Assembly: GCF_000379605.1 (NCBI RefSeq)
Contig: NZ_KB902680.1
Span: 447,572 to 492,704, forward strand
Length of the DNA: 45,133 nt
Reading direction: 5' to 3'
Source of the DNA: Rhizobium giardinii bv. giardinii H152
Lineage (GTDB): Bacteria; Pseudomonadota; Alphaproteobacteria; Rhizobiales; Rhizobiaceae
The notes below the pieces were generated by a model. That model was given only the letters and a program-made list of their open reading frames with translations, was not told where the DNA came from and ran no database searches. This document shows positions 19,765-29,190 of this stretch, piece by piece. Position 1 is the first letter of the stretch; every line of letters starts with the position of its first letter. Position numbers and translations under genes: made by a program.

Positions 19765-21078
19765 GTGGCGACTTTTACATCCTTTTTCCCCGGCGGCGTA
19801 AACCCGGACCATTACAACCCGCCCCTGCCGGGATTCGACTACATGCCGTTTTTCGAGGAAATCGTCAAAGCCAATGAAGCTGTCCGCGGCGCCACGACAT
19901 CGACAGACATCTGGTACAACCTGACGAACGGATTGAAGCTGAAACTGGTCGGCACCGGTTTCGCCTTCGATTCCACGGAGGACCCGATCGGCGGAACGAT
20001 TACCGCCATCGAGATCTATCTCAACGACGGCACGACGAAGATGCAGACGCTGACGGGCCTGAATATCCTGCTCGCGGCCTTCGACGATGCAGTCGATACC
20101 CTCAGCCAGAACGGGATCGCACGGCTGCTGATGAATGGAAACGACATTCTGAAAGGCAGTGCCGGCGACCAGGACCTCATCGGATATAGCGGCAACGACA
20201 GGTTCATCGGCGGTTCCGGCAACGACTTCGTCTACGGCGGCGAAGGCAAGGACACCTATGACGGCAATGGCGGCAGTTTCGATACGCTCAATTTCGACGA
20301 CGCCTACTATACGCCTTCGGCCTTCCGCGGCATCAATCTGGATGCAAATACCAAAAAAGTCATTGACCCCTGGGGCAACAGCGAGACCTTCACCGAGTTC
20401 GAACAGTTCCGTGGAACCCAGTTCGCCGATATCTTCAAAGGCGCCGCCGTCAGTGAATCATTCATGGGGCTTGGCGGCGCCGACAAGATCAACGGCGGCC
20501 TCGGTTCCGACCTTGCCCTGTATCATCGCGACGACCGGCGCGGCGGCACAGGGAACGTGACCGTCAATCTCCAGACCGGCAAGGCGATCGACGGCTTCGG
20601 AAAGATCGATACGCTGACCAGCATCGAGAACGTGCGCACCGGCGGTGCGGCAGACAAGCTGACAGGCAATTCGGCTGCGAATATCCTCCGGGCAGGCGGC
20701 GGCAACGACTTGCTCGCCGGTGGACTGGGCAAGGATACGTTGCTCGGAGAAGGCGGCAGGGATACCTTCCTCTTCAACACCACGCTCAACAGATTTACAA
20801 ACGTCGACAAGATCCTTGATTTCAACGTCGTCGACGACACGGTGCGGCTCGAAAATGCGATCTTCACGCAGATTGCCGGTACTCGGACGCTGACATCGGC
20901 GCAATTCTACAAAAGCGCGGCGGGCGTTGCCCATGATGGATCTGACCGCATCATCTACGAGACCGATACCGGAAAACTGTTCTATGACAGCAACGGCAGT
21001 GCCGCCGGGGGCTCCGTGCATTTTGCGACGATCAGCAAGGATCTTGCCCTGACGTCCGCCGATTTCTTCATCATCTGA
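19765..21078 (+). CDS. RTX-type calcium-binding exoprotein (437 aa)
   Basis: The N-terminal ~125 residues are unique. Then come glycine/aspartate-rich RTX nonapeptides in three groups: LIGYSGNDRFIGGSGNDF, MGLGGADKINGGLGSDLAL and GGGNDLLAGGLGKDTLLG. These bind calcium outside the cell. The last residues (LTSADFFII) are the hydrophobic C-terminal secretion signal type seen in type I substrates. The start is GTG at 19765 with GGGAGGA eight bases before it. No type I transporter is nearby. The GC content falls sharply upstream. Its role is unknown; adhesin or enzyme are both possible. Confidence 0.9.
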   Translation: MATFTSFFPGGVNPDHYNPPLPGFDYMPFFEEIVKANEAVRGATTSTDIWYNLTNGLKLKLVGTGFAFDSTEDPIGGTITAIEIYLNDGTTKMQTLTGLNILLAAFDDAVDTLSQNGIARLLMNGNDILKGSAGDQDLIGYSGNDRFIGGSGNDFVYGGEGKDTYDGNGGSFDTLNFDDAYYTPSAFRGINLDANTKKVIDPWGNSETFTEFEQFRGTQFADIFKGAAVSESFMGLGGADKINGGLGSDLALYHRDDRRGGTGNVTVNLQTGKAIDGFGKIDTLTSIENVRTGGAADKLTGNSAANILRAGGGNDLLAGGLGKDTLLGEGGRDTFLFNTTLNRFTNVDKILDFNVVDDTVRLENAIFTQIAGTRTLTSAQFYKSAAGVAHDGSDRIIYETDTGKLFYDSNGSAAGGSVHFATISKDLALTSADFFII

Positions 21079-21110
21079 CGCATGCCGGGCGGCTGCGGCC
21101 AAGAGCAGTC

Positions 21111-21335
21111 TTACGACGCAAAGATCGCCTCGCGGCTGAGGCGATCGCTGAGGGCCCCGAGCAGTTCATCCTGGGTGGTGTAGCCGGCAAAAAATAGCTC
21201 GATGACAGCACCGGCGGCGCTGACGCCCTCTTGGCTGCGCAGGCGAATGCTTCGTTCCGCGCACCAGGAGAGCAGGGCACCGGACAGCGCTTCGACATCC
21301 TCGAAAACGCCGGCGGACGTAACAGACTGGGACAT
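21111..21335 (-). CDS. Hypothetical protein (74 aa)
   Basis: The ATG at 21335 follows GGAGAT, so this start is preferred to an upstream one at 21422. The protein is predominantly helical with no membrane span. The core TTQDELLGALSDRLSREAIFAS could be a small helical domain. It ends 33 bases beyond the RTX gene's stop on the opposite strand. No family is recognised; the codon use is that of the neighbours. Confidence 0.6.
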   Translation of the reverse strand: MSQSVTSAGVFEDVEALSGALLSWCAERSIRLRSQEGVSAAGAVIELFFAGYTTQDELLGALSDRLSREAIFAS

Positions 21336-21579
21336 ATTCGATCTCCATGTGCCGATTAGGGATGTGCCGATTGGGGACTGACCTGCTCCAGAGTGAGCGT
21401 CCATAAGACGTTTTGCAATCACGATGCGGAGTGGCGGTTAACAGCCTGCAGGACCTGTGCTGAATTGGGGCAAACGGCCTGCACTATCCACTGCCGGCAC
21501 GCCTAAAGGTTGTATAGCGTTAAGCAAGTTGCGCGCTGCGCGCATCAGCCAATGCAGCCATGCGAGCCTAAAGATGCCG

Positions 21580-21888
21580 TCATTCCCCCATATCCGGGAC
21601 ATAGAGGCACTTGGTCCGGCCCGTGGGGCCGAAATCGTTGAAGGCGGCGCACCGATGGAACTGGCCGTCGGGAGACCGCTTGAGGGGCCAGGTATCGTAA
21701 CTGATGATCTCGCCGGTCGCCCGCACGAGCCATCCTTTCTTGGTTGGCGTCACATCGCTTGCGGGTATCGGCCTGCAGTCGCGCCCGGCGCAGCACGCGA
21801 CTTCGTAGATATCATGCGACCATGCCGGAATAGCCAGGCCCGGAATACCCAGGCAAAGCGAAACCAAGAGTGCCAATGTCCTGCCCAC
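21580..21888 (-). CDS. Secreted hypothetical protein (102 aa)
   Basis: A signal peptide covers residues about 1-24 (GRTLALLVSLCLGIPGLAIP, cleavage near AWS-HD). The mature part is Cys- and Trp-containing: ACCAGRDCRP, ISYDTWPLKRSPDGQFHRC and KCLYVP. It is predicted to be periplasmic with disulfide bonds. The start is GTG at 21888 with a strong GGAGG upstream. A conserved rhizobial hypothetical protein in style; no function is known to me. Confidence 0.75.
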   Translation of the reverse strand: MGRTLALLVSLCLGIPGLAIPAWSHDIYEVACCAGRDCRPIPASDVTPTKKGWLVRATGEIISYDTWPLKRSPDGQFHRCAAFNDFGPTGRTKCLYVPDMGE

Positions 21889-22345
21889 TGGAACCTCCTC
21901 CGTGCTCCTCAGTCCGGTGGCCTGCCCGCGGCTCGATCTTACGGTCGACGGGCCTTGGGTCAGCTCAGACTTTCACACCAACCCTTCGAGGAGGCAACAC
22001 GCGCAATGGGATTTGTTGCTCCGAGCCGTCCGGCAGCATTCCCTGTGGAGGGCGGCGGACCAACCTGGAGAGACGGGTCAAGAGCGCTTTCGCTGTAAAG
22101 GCCGATGCTATTCGACCAGCATACAACCGCCGCGGACGCGTTTCCATCCGTCGTCGGCGCTGTACATCACCCTAAAGCATTAGTCCTTAACACCTCTGCC
22201 GCATTGCTTGCTGCAACCGGAAGGTAGTAAACTGAGCGAGTCGGCTACGGCCATAGGGGCCAGCGCTTCCGGTGGTGCTTTTCGCGCTGGCCCCGCCCAA
22301 CTCGTTCCAAGCCCTATCGCCCGGGCCTGGGTTTGGGCCCGAGGG
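21889..22345. other. Intergenic stretch between two secreted proteins, no gene seen
   Basis: The reading frames here are antisense shadows or have no start/RBS. No repeats or terminator hairpins stand out. Confidence 0.45.
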
Positions 22346-22681
22346 TCATCCGATGCGCGGGCACCCTTCGCGATTGGCAAGACGCAGGGTCGTGTATTCA
22401 CCACGACGGCCGATGCCGTCAACGACGATCTGCCGGCGTCCGATGGACGTCACAGCCGGATCGCGCATTCCCAGCCTGTAGGCGCGGCGGATGGCCTGTC
22501 GTTGGCTGCAGCCGCCCCGCCATTCATAGTCCCTGCGATATGGCTCTCGGTATTCCACGTCAGGGCCGCCCGGTCCAATGTACAGGTCCAACGATTGCGC
22601 CAGCGGAGCAGACGGCAGCGCGGTCAGGACACCGGCAACAACAAATGCCGCAGCAAGATGCTTATCAACCACTCTTGTCAT
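22346..22681 (-). CDS. Secreted hypothetical protein (111 aa)
   Basis: Residues 1-30 are a signal peptide (LAAAFVVAGVLTALPSAPLAQ). The mature part is rich in arginine and tyrosine (YREPYRRDYEWRGG, ARRAYRLGMRDPAV-type) and ends in GRRGEYTTLRLANREGCPRIG. The family is not named but resembles short exported proteins common in Rhizobium. ATG at 22681 follows AGGAGGAAG. It is probably periplasmic. Confidence 0.75.
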   Translation of the reverse strand: MTRVVDKHLAAAFVVAGVLTALPSAPLAQSLDLYIGPGGPDVEYREPYRRDYEWRGGCSQRQAIRRAYRLGMRDPAVTSIGRRQIVVDGIGRRGEYTTLRLANREGCPRIG

Positions 22682-22768
22682 ATCTTCCTCCTGCACTCGA
22701 TCGTTCTCGATAAAGACTAACGAAATCATGAAAAATAGGTTCCGCGAAGCGGGCCTTGACCTGCTCAA

Positions 22769-23290
22769 CTAGAGGAACATAATGGGAACAGATGCGGCGA
22801 TGCAGCCGCCAATCCGAAAAGTTGTCCACAGGATATCCACCGTCTTTCCACAGCGGAAAGGAGTATCGACGGCGGGGCGCCGAGCTTGGAACGGGAGGAT
22901 CTCGGGCGGCACTGTCGCTGGACCGATGTCGCGGCGACACCGGGCCGACTTCCGGGAGACGCACCACCCCGCAGAACTAACGCGCGGGGTGGATCAGGTC
23001 GCGCCGCATTCACAAACCAGCATTAGCATCTTCTGAAATCAATGGCTGCAGCGTTTCGGCCACAGTCAGATGCTGACGTTAACCTCTTACCCGGCGCGAC
23101 CGCGACTGCCGGTCGTATCCTTGCACCGCGCAACTACGGATAAGTGCGGATCGAGCGTCGCGCCTTGACTGACGATGGCGGCACGCGTCGTTCAAGGCTT
23201 TGCGGGGGATTCAGGATAACGAGGCGATCTATCAGATCGGCGAGTAGGTCCAAAAAACGGGAGAGCCCTCCCGCTTTTCCAGAAAGGGCT
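22769..23290. other. Intergenic stretch, no gene seen
   Basis: No convincing reading frame lies here. Two elements resembling DnaA boxes (TTGTCCACA at 22822-22830 and a TTTCCACAG nearby) are probably chance. The base composition begins to change toward the polysaccharide cluster. Confidence 0.4.
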
Positions 23291-24422
23291 TCATTGGCGG
23301 CGCAGCAGGGATGGCACACGCTTGAGCAACACTGACAACCTCCAAGCTACTGTCGATCGCATTGCCTTTATCTCGCGCGCCTGCAGCTCAATTTTCTCAT
23401 TCGCCGCAGCAAGCATTCCATCCAGTATACGATTGGCGTTTTGCGCCTCAAGAACCTCACTTTCGGCCCGCCCGAGCTCACTTATCGTCAAATTGGCGCG
23501 ATCCAGCGACTCCGCAAGTTCGCTGTATGTGACAGATAACTTCTCCTCCACCTGTGCCAGGTATGGCCTCACCGTTTGAATGTCTTCCCAGGCCAACCGC
23601 GCGATAAGGTCAGACGTCGCGCCTCGAATTTTCTCGCGCCAGCCCTCCGGATCAGCCCGCATGTGGCCTGCATAGACATCTTGCTCAGTTTTCCCGTCAG
23701 GCACTGAAACGCGCAGCGGTGATGGCCACCAGGTTACCTGATCAGCAACATCCAGCGCGGTCGCAAATTCGGGCATTCTCGCATATCGCGAGGCCATGCG
23801 TTTAGCGCTGAAGAACAGTTGGTGTACGGCAATAAAAGATAGGCTGGTTTGGATTTTCCCGAATTATTCTGCGCCAAAGGATCCAGTCGGCGGCAGATTC
23901 CACATCCTCAGGCCACGCATCTCTGACCGGAAGGCTATCCGCGCGATAGAGAAAACAGCTCGCCGGTATACTGTTCCGGCGCTCCATAAAGGTTGCGAGC
24001 TCATCATCTGCCGTCAAGTTCGTCATGAACGGCGCGGAAATTCCGTCAGTCGAGACCCAGAGCGCCTGGCTGTAAGCCAGCGCGCTGCCCGCTTGAAGTC
24101 CTTTCAACAATATCTCTAGGTGGTCAGGGAACAGCAGATCATCATCAGCGGCGAATCCGATGTATTTTCCCCGCGCCTCCCTCATCGCCACATTTCGATT
24201 GGCGTAGCCGAAGAATGGTGCCTTAGGCAGATCAAAGAATCGAATTCTCTGGTCGCAGTAGCCTGAGACAATTTCGGCTGTTCCTGGCGCGCAACCGTCG
24301 CCGACCACCAACAACTCAAAGTCTTCGACTGATTGGGCCAGCACTGATTCAATTGCGAATCCAATCACGTCCGTGCGTGAGTGGGTCGGCATAAGGATTG
24401 AAATACAGGGTCGGCCTACCAT
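23291..24422 (-). pseudogene. Family 2 glycosyltransferase, frameshifted
   Basis: The first part (24422 to 23802) is a GT-A fold glycosyltransferase: ISILMPTHSRTD, VVGDGCAPGT and the DDD metal site in AADDDLLFPDH. It ends at TAA right after CRTPTVLQR. In another frame the same strand continues FSAKRMASRYARMPEFATAL, then WWPSPLRVSVPDG, then a helical coiled-coil-like tail. The join lies at about 23802-23820 and one small deletion would explain it. The overall pattern is a sugar transferase with a C-terminal extension, probably used in surface polysaccharide synthesis. Its start overlaps the upstream cupin gene's end by 7 bases. Confidence 0.75.
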
Positions 24423-24988
24423 CCCTTGGCATTTCCAAAACTATAGGGGATCAGATCTGTATCCAACGGGAGACGGTATTTGTCCGGGTTGGAATGATCA
24501 TATTGAATTGTTGGAAAATTCAGAACAACCACATCTGATGTACCGATGTTGCGGTCGGCGTGCCACACGAACTTCGGCACATTGACCAGCCGAGGGCGAG
24601 ACCCGGACAGGTAAATTTTGCAGATTTTGCCATGGGTGCTTGATTCAGGCCTCGGATCGAAGAGCACGAGTTCCATCTCGCCGCTCAGCACGAAATAGCG
24701 GTCCTCATGCAACTTATGCAACCCCCACCCCTTGACCATCCCAGGTCGGATTGTGAAGGCATAGGAAAAGACGAGCGGGTCACCGTGCCAGCCCCATCGC
24801 GGATCGAATATTTCAGTCACGCTGCCGCGATCATCGTCATGTCGGATACTATCGTGGAAGGACATTCCATCCAGTAAAGGAGAAGTACTTCGACGTTGGT
24901 CATCGACCGTTCGCTGATCCTGGGCTGCGGCCGCCAAGGTAGATTCAAGCAACTCTGCTCGATTATTTAACTCTAAGCCGTCTCGCAT
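24416..24988 (-). CDS. Cupin, dTDP-sugar 3,5-epimerase-like (190 aa)
   Basis: The central core resembles RmlC/WxcM-like cupins: PGMVKGWGLHKLHEDRYFVL, SGEMELVLFDPRPES, then PKFVWHADRNIG. The catalytic-type histidine in HKLHEDRYF and the HxD-like HAD are visible. The likely job is epimerisation or isomerisation of an activated sugar for a surface polymer. The ATG at 24988 follows AAGGAC. It overlaps the frameshifted glycosyltransferase, pointing to one operon. Base composition is lower in GC than core genes. Confidence 0.7.
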   Translation of the reverse strand: MRDGLELNNRAELLESTLAAAAQDQRTVDDQRRSTSPLLDGMSFHDSIRHDDDRGSVTEIFDPRWGWHGDPLVFSYAFTIRPGMVKGWGLHKLHEDRYFVLSGEMELVLFDPRPESSTHGKICKIYLSGSRPRLVNVPKFVWHADRNIGTSDVVVLNFPTIQYDHSNPDKYRLPLDTDLIPYSFGNAKGW

Positions 24989-25236
24989 GTCCTTGTTCCT
25001 CACAGCGGGTGTCAGTTGCAACTCCTAACATCACAGTATGGTTGTGCGCTAGACGGCCCACATGGTGCGGCGGCGCTCCAGCACAGTGTCGCGCCTGCTG
25101 GATTTTGGGCGCAGCAGAGATCTGCGCCGAGGGAAACCGCGATCGATCGTCGGGCCAAAACTGTTGAGGTTAGACGGCGCAGCGTGTATGGGTGCGCGCG
25201 CTACCGAGTACTCGACACAGGGAAGAGCTAAAGCGA

Positions 25237-26029
25237 ATGGTTTCCACTCTTCAGCTGGGATTGACAAGGCAGATCCGCGTGATCACAGCCTTAATGATCC
25301 GTGAAGCCAGACTACGCAACAGCAAGCACGCGTTCAGTCAGTTGTTTGACGTGCTTGAAGGCCGTTGTGTTTATCGTGGCTCATTGGATCATTTTCACCT
25401 ATTTGCACCGCCAGCTTTTGATAGGCGACAGTCTTCTCTTGTTCATTACGACAGGCATCCTGCCCGTATTGTTGTTCCGCACAATCAGCCTGAGAGCAGC
25501 CTCAGCCATAGAGGCGTCTAAGTCTGTAACAAGCATACCCACCGTTCAGCCTGTAGATTATGCAATCGCTAGAAGCTTTGTGGAACTCCTTTCCTTTGGG
25601 CTGATGTTCGTGGCTTTCTTTGGATTCATCAATTTATTCAATCTTTCGCGCTACGCATTGCCTTACAATCCATTTGCGCTAATGCAATTCATACCCCTCC
25701 TTTATCTGTTTTCATTTGGACTAGGTCTTATTAATTCTTTTATTACATATGTATTCCCGCTGTGGAAATTTATATGGTCCATGTTTTCTCGCGTTCAAAT
25801 TTTCTTTAGCGCAGTGTTCTTTATCCCCGAATACATGCCGCCGCAGGTCAGGAATCTACTATCGTACAATCCAATAATGCATTTTGTTTCGTTATTCAGG
25901 ACGGCATTTTACCCGACGTACCCCACCCAACTTCTTTCCGTCAGTTACATAGCTTTGTGGACGTGCTGCGTTCTGGTGCTTGGGCTGACGATTGAAAGGA
26001 ACCTGAGAAACCAAAGGGCCTCCCACTGA
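25237..26029 (+). pseudogene. ABC-2 polysaccharide export permease, frameshifted
   Basis: The N-terminal frame reads MVSTLQLGLTRQIRVITALM then IREARLRNSKHAFSQLFDVLE. A different frame then continues VVFIVAHWIIFTYLHRQLLI through the remaining membrane helices to 26029. One extra G in the run at about 25359-25362 explains the shift. Together they match a KpsM/Wzm-like permease of about 260 residues with six membrane spans, with the usual motif PVVFIPEY-like segment (IPEYMPPQVRNLLSYNPIMH). It would export capsule or O-antigen, but no ATP-binding partner is in the window. Confidence 0.75.
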
Positions 26030-26667
26030 CGGGACTGATATTGACGTTGCGTTTTGCTTTCGCGTAGGAAAGCCGCACAAGATCGTCCCAGTTGCCAAGG
26101 TTCGTGCGAAATCTGACCTTGCCGCCATGCCCTTCGACGTTGCTCCGCCAGGGTAACGCTTTGGCTTGCCGATCGAATTGATGTGGTTCCGCTAGTCCCG
26201 TGATTTACCCGGCTATTACTAATCGGCAGATCGACCCGCGTGCAGTCGGCAAACGCAGTGACTGATTACAGCATTGATATGCACATCGTTCGCGCCCCCG
26301 GCAGCCGCATACGCAGCGCCCGCAAGGCTGGCTGTGGTTACGGCTATAGCCGCGACAACATTCGTGATTAGCAGGCCGCAACGCCGCACGCTGGCGTCGA
26401 TGTCCACGCCTGCGGACACGGGGTGGTCTTCTCTGTAGATCCCGCACGCAGTAGTGACGGCAATACGGTCGCCTCTTGGACTGCATCGAGCACCACGGCT
26501 TTCCGGAGGTCTGACGTGCCGCAATGTAGCTGATGACGAAGCCTGACGAGGATGTCGACTGAGCCGAAAAAACAGAACAAATGTGTCCAGCCCTCAACCC
26601 TGTTTCGGGCAGTCTGGACATTCAGACGCAAAAAAGACGACAAATTCCACGCTATTTTAGATGTTGG

Positions 26668-26685
26668 TGGTGCCCCATGCCGGAA
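26668..26685. repeat. Left attachment site (tRNA-Leu 3' end copy)
   Basis: TGGTGCCCCATGCCGGAA is identical over 18 bases to 37250-37267, the 3' end of the tRNA-Leu gene including its CCA. It is a direct repeat in the same orientation. It flanks the 10.6-kb block that contains the tyrosine integrase. Confidence 0.85.
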
Positions 26686-26777
26686 CGCGGCGATGATTTC
26701 AAGAAGCACCGTACGGGAATTATCATCGTATAATCAATAGCTTGAGCCTTTGGCCTCTCCAGCCTTAGACCGAGTGA

Positions 26778-26807
26778 ATGTACCAGATCAGTCGGGAAAG
26801 TGTACCA
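26778..26807. repeat. TGTACCA repeats at left island end
   Basis: ATGTACCA at 26778-26785 and GTGTACCA at 26800-26807 lie 22 bases apart in the same direction. Similar ATGTACCA copies lie at 37173-37180 and 37185-37192 at the other end. They could be integrase arm-binding sites. Confidence 0.5.
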
Positions 26808-26846
26808 GTTTCTTGGCGCTCAACAGCTTTGTGCGCGACCATGGGC

Positions 26847-27050
26847 TTAGCCCTTCACGGTCTCCCACGCGCCCCCTGCATACTTGCTAGCGGTCTGCCC
26901 TGTCCTTCGATCAGTCCAATCCTCCGTTGTCAGCCCTTGGCGGGACCAATCACGGAACGTCTGGTAGCGCCAATGCCTTCCGAGGTTGATGCCGAGGAAT
27001 AGGCTGCGGCGCGAGGCTTCCATTTCGAAGCCACCGATCTTGATGAGCAT
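26847..27050 (-). CDS. Small hypothetical protein (67 aa)
   Basis: The ATG at 27050 follows GAAAGGAAGA. The product begins LIKIGGFEMEASRRSLFLGI and contains several aromatic residues and a WETVKG end. It has no membrane span. No family is recognised; it looks like one of the small proteins common in integrated elements. Confidence 0.55.
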   Translation of the reverse strand: MLIKIGGFEMEASRRSLFLGINLGRHWRYQTFRDWSRQGLTTEDWTDRRTGQTASKYAGGAWETVKG

Positions 27051-27139
27051 TGCGTTTGTCTTCCTTTCGCAAATCACTTGGGGTTGATCCCCGAGCGGGT
27101 CTACGGAAGCCGCACATCTTTTGTCAACTGATGAAATGT

Positions 27140-27607
27140 CTAATTCTTCAATGAAATCATTGCACTAAGGCAACCGTTCCATCGGTGGAGGAATTGAGCG
27201 ACCATGCCGACATACTGGTTGACGATGGAAGGAAGCGGCCGGGATGCCACATGCTCCTCGCCCAGGACGTAGCCACCGTCTTTGCGGATGGCCGGGAGGA
27301 CAACGCGGGTCACCCAGTTCTGAGCGCCAGCGGCTGGAAGTCCTTGGCCACGGCTTTGTCGGAGCGCAGGACCAGCTTGTAGAGGCCGCTCTCCGAGATC
27401 ACATTTACCGCAGGGCCTTTCCCTAAATCCGACTTAGCTCTCTCTTCCGTGCTGGTCAGTCGGACGGCAACGGTTGTGCCCGAGGACGCGGCAGACATCC
27501 GCAGCCACGTACCAAGGCTCCCCGCCGATGGTGACCACGCGGACCTCGTCCTTGAATTTGAAGAGGGAGACGACCGGCGCAGCGGTGCTGGTGAGGGTCT
27601 TTTTCAT
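27140..27607 (-). pseudogene. BRO-N family antirepressor, frameshifted remnant
   Basis: The frame from ATG 27607 reads SLFKFKDEVRVVTIGGEPWY and VAADVCRVLGH, the BRO N-terminal domain found in phage antirepressors. In another frame comes TVAVRLTSTEERAKSDLGKG, ISESGLYKLVLRS and AVAKDFQ. In a third comes WVTRVVLPAIRKDGGYVLGE. The first shift lies near 27474-27480. The second is explained by a 14-base insertion between the FQ and NW codons near 27332-27345. The gene is dead in its present form and suggests a prophage past. Confidence 0.75.
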
Positions 27608-27625
27608 GGCGAACCGCTTCTCCAT

Positions 27626-28037
27626 CTCCCACAGAATAGCTGGGGTATTCCGAGCGATCCACCATCTGCTTCTGGTCCTTGCTGAGGCCAGCCCGGTTGG
27701 CGAGGATGTGAACCCCTGTGCGGTTCTCAGCCACTGCGTTCAGCCACCAATCACCACCCCAAGTCTTTGTGCGGCAGATACACCTGAACCTGCCACCTGA
27801 TCTCGTTCAACGGACCCTTCGTCAGGGTGTTGACCGAGGCGCGGAAGAAGAACCGCCAGCCGTCGCCGGTCGCCGGGATCGCACGGTGGTAGTCCCGAGC
27901 GTTGAACTCGTAGATTTCACCGGATTGAGCTGTGGATACGACCTCGGTGTCAGCGTCCCGGGTCTCCTCGCAACTTGCTCTTCCAACTTGCCACTGTTAC
28001 GTGTAGCACGGTCACCAGCAAGATAAAGAGACCCACG
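27626..28037. other. Stretch without an intact gene
   Basis: It contains the start-less fragment described at 27751-27996. A GTG-start frame from 27734 overlaps it and the BRO remnant and cannot be confirmed. Confidence 0.45.
27751..27996 (-). pseudogene. Start-less coding-like fragment (82 codons)
   Basis: The minus-strand frame has no ATG, GTG or TTG start but reads EIYEFNARDYHRAIPATGDG, then WRFFFRASVNTLTKGP and finally VYLPHKDLGW before a stop. The amino-acid pattern looks protein-like. It is probably the 3' end of a gene truncated by rearrangement. The family is not recognised. Confidence 0.4.
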
Positions 28038-28973
28038 ATGAGCCAAGCGCCTACTGCTCCTACCCTTTCCAACCTTTCGGTCCTTGAGAACGCACCGGCT
28101 GGAACTGTGGTGGGGACCTTGGCTTCCGTCGATCCAGATGGAACGTTGGTGACTTATAGCATCCGACCGGCGTCACGGTACTGGCACGAACTCACCTGGG
28201 CCAGTTGGGAAGATGCGTACGCCGGGGATGAGCCAGTGCATTTCGAGGTACTGGGCAACCAGATCGTGCTGACCAACAGCTTTGACTACGAGGCGATCGA
28301 GAATTTGGTCATGGTCGGCGTCACCGTCACAGCTACAGACCTCCAAGGAGAGAAGTCCGTCTCGTTCTTCGACATCGACGTGATTGACGTTGACGAGACA
28401 ATCTACGGCAACGATGGCGCAAACACTATCATGGGGACTGCGCTGAACGATAAGATCGACGGTAAGGGTGGCAACGACCGTCTGGAAGGCGGCGACGGGC
28501 ACGACGACATCATCGGCGGTTCTGGCAACGACGTTATCAAAGGTGGCAACGGCCACGACACGCTCAAAGGCGGGACCGGCGACGACCGTATATTCGGTGA
28601 GGCTGGCGGAGATGTGATTAGCGGCGGGCTCGGCTACGACGTGATGTCTGGCGGCGTTGGCACGGCCAGAGACACATTCTTGTTTGAGAACCACCACACC
28701 TCCAAGGTGGCCAACCCCGATGTCATCACCGATTTCACCGGCTGGGACCGCATCGACCTAACGGGGATCGATGGCAACACCAAGGTGAGCGGGAACCAAG
28801 ATTTGACTTGGATTGGAACCAAGGGCTTCTCCGGTCATGCCGGTGAGACACGGTTCGTGAAGGACCAGTCCGACACCTATGTCTACGCGGACATCAACGG
28901 TGACAAGAAGGCCGATTTCGCCATCCATTTCGATGATGCCCTGTCCTTAAGGGATGACTACTTCGCTCTGTAA
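28038..28973 (+). CDS. Cadherin-like/RTX calcium-binding protein (311 aa)
   Basis: The N-terminal ~120 residues form a cadherin-like repeat: LSVLENAPAGTVVGTLASVD, then VTYSI and FDYEAIENLVMVGVTVTATD. From about residue 129 there are RTX nonapeptides: GNDGANTIMGTALNDKIDGK, GGNDRLEGGDGHDDIIGGSG, and GNDVIKGGNGHDTLKGGTGD. The last residues DDYFAL are a type I secretion-type terminus. Probably exported and calcium-folded. The ATG at 28038 is chosen because the family begins there; only a weak AAAGAG precedes it. No transporter in the island. It is intact among decayed neighbours. Confidence 0.88.
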   Translation: MSQAPTAPTLSNLSVLENAPAGTVVGTLASVDPDGTLVTYSIRPASRYWHELTWASWEDAYAGDEPVHFEVLGNQIVLTNSFDYEAIENLVMVGVTVTATDLQGEKSVSFFDIDVIDVDETIYGNDGANTIMGTALNDKIDGKGGNDRLEGGDGHDDIIGGSGNDVIKGGNGHDTLKGGTGDDRIFGEAGGDVISGGLGYDVMSGGVGTARDTFLFENHHTSKVANPDVITDFTGWDRIDLTGIDGNTKVSGNQDLTWIGTKGFSGHAGETRFVKDQSDTYVYADINGDKKADFAIHFDDALSLRDDYFAL

Positions 28974-29190
28974 CTGCGGACAAATTCTCACTGGCACAGG
29001 CGTCAACCGTTACGACACAAGTACCCTGGAAGTGGCTCTTCGCAAAGACACCGATAGGCGGACAAGCGAGCATAACATACCGATGGTGAAGGTTTCTCGG
29101 AAACCCGGAACGGTGAAAGCCTGACGGGAAGCTAGCGCCGGATCGCCAGTCCCCGCCAAGGAAGCGTTTTACCGGTACCATCCGAAGGCG

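Larger units (their letters stand above)
26030..26846. other. Intergenic stretch containing the left attachment site
   Basis: No convincing gene. Reverse frames at 26205-26621 have odd composition and no ribosome-binding site. The 18-bp copy of the tRNA-Leu 3' end is at 26668-26685 and arm-type TGTACCA repeats are at 26778-26807. Confidence 0.5.

Noticed and set aside
22822..22850. DnaA-box-like TTGTCCACA and TTTCCACAG, possible origin
   Set aside because: Only two imperfect sites, no AT-rich unwinding region and no dnaA, hemE or parA genes nearby.
26205..26621. Reverse frames of 101-138 codons left of the island
   Set aside because: No ribosome-binding site, odd cysteine/arginine-rich composition in one frame, no recognisable domain.
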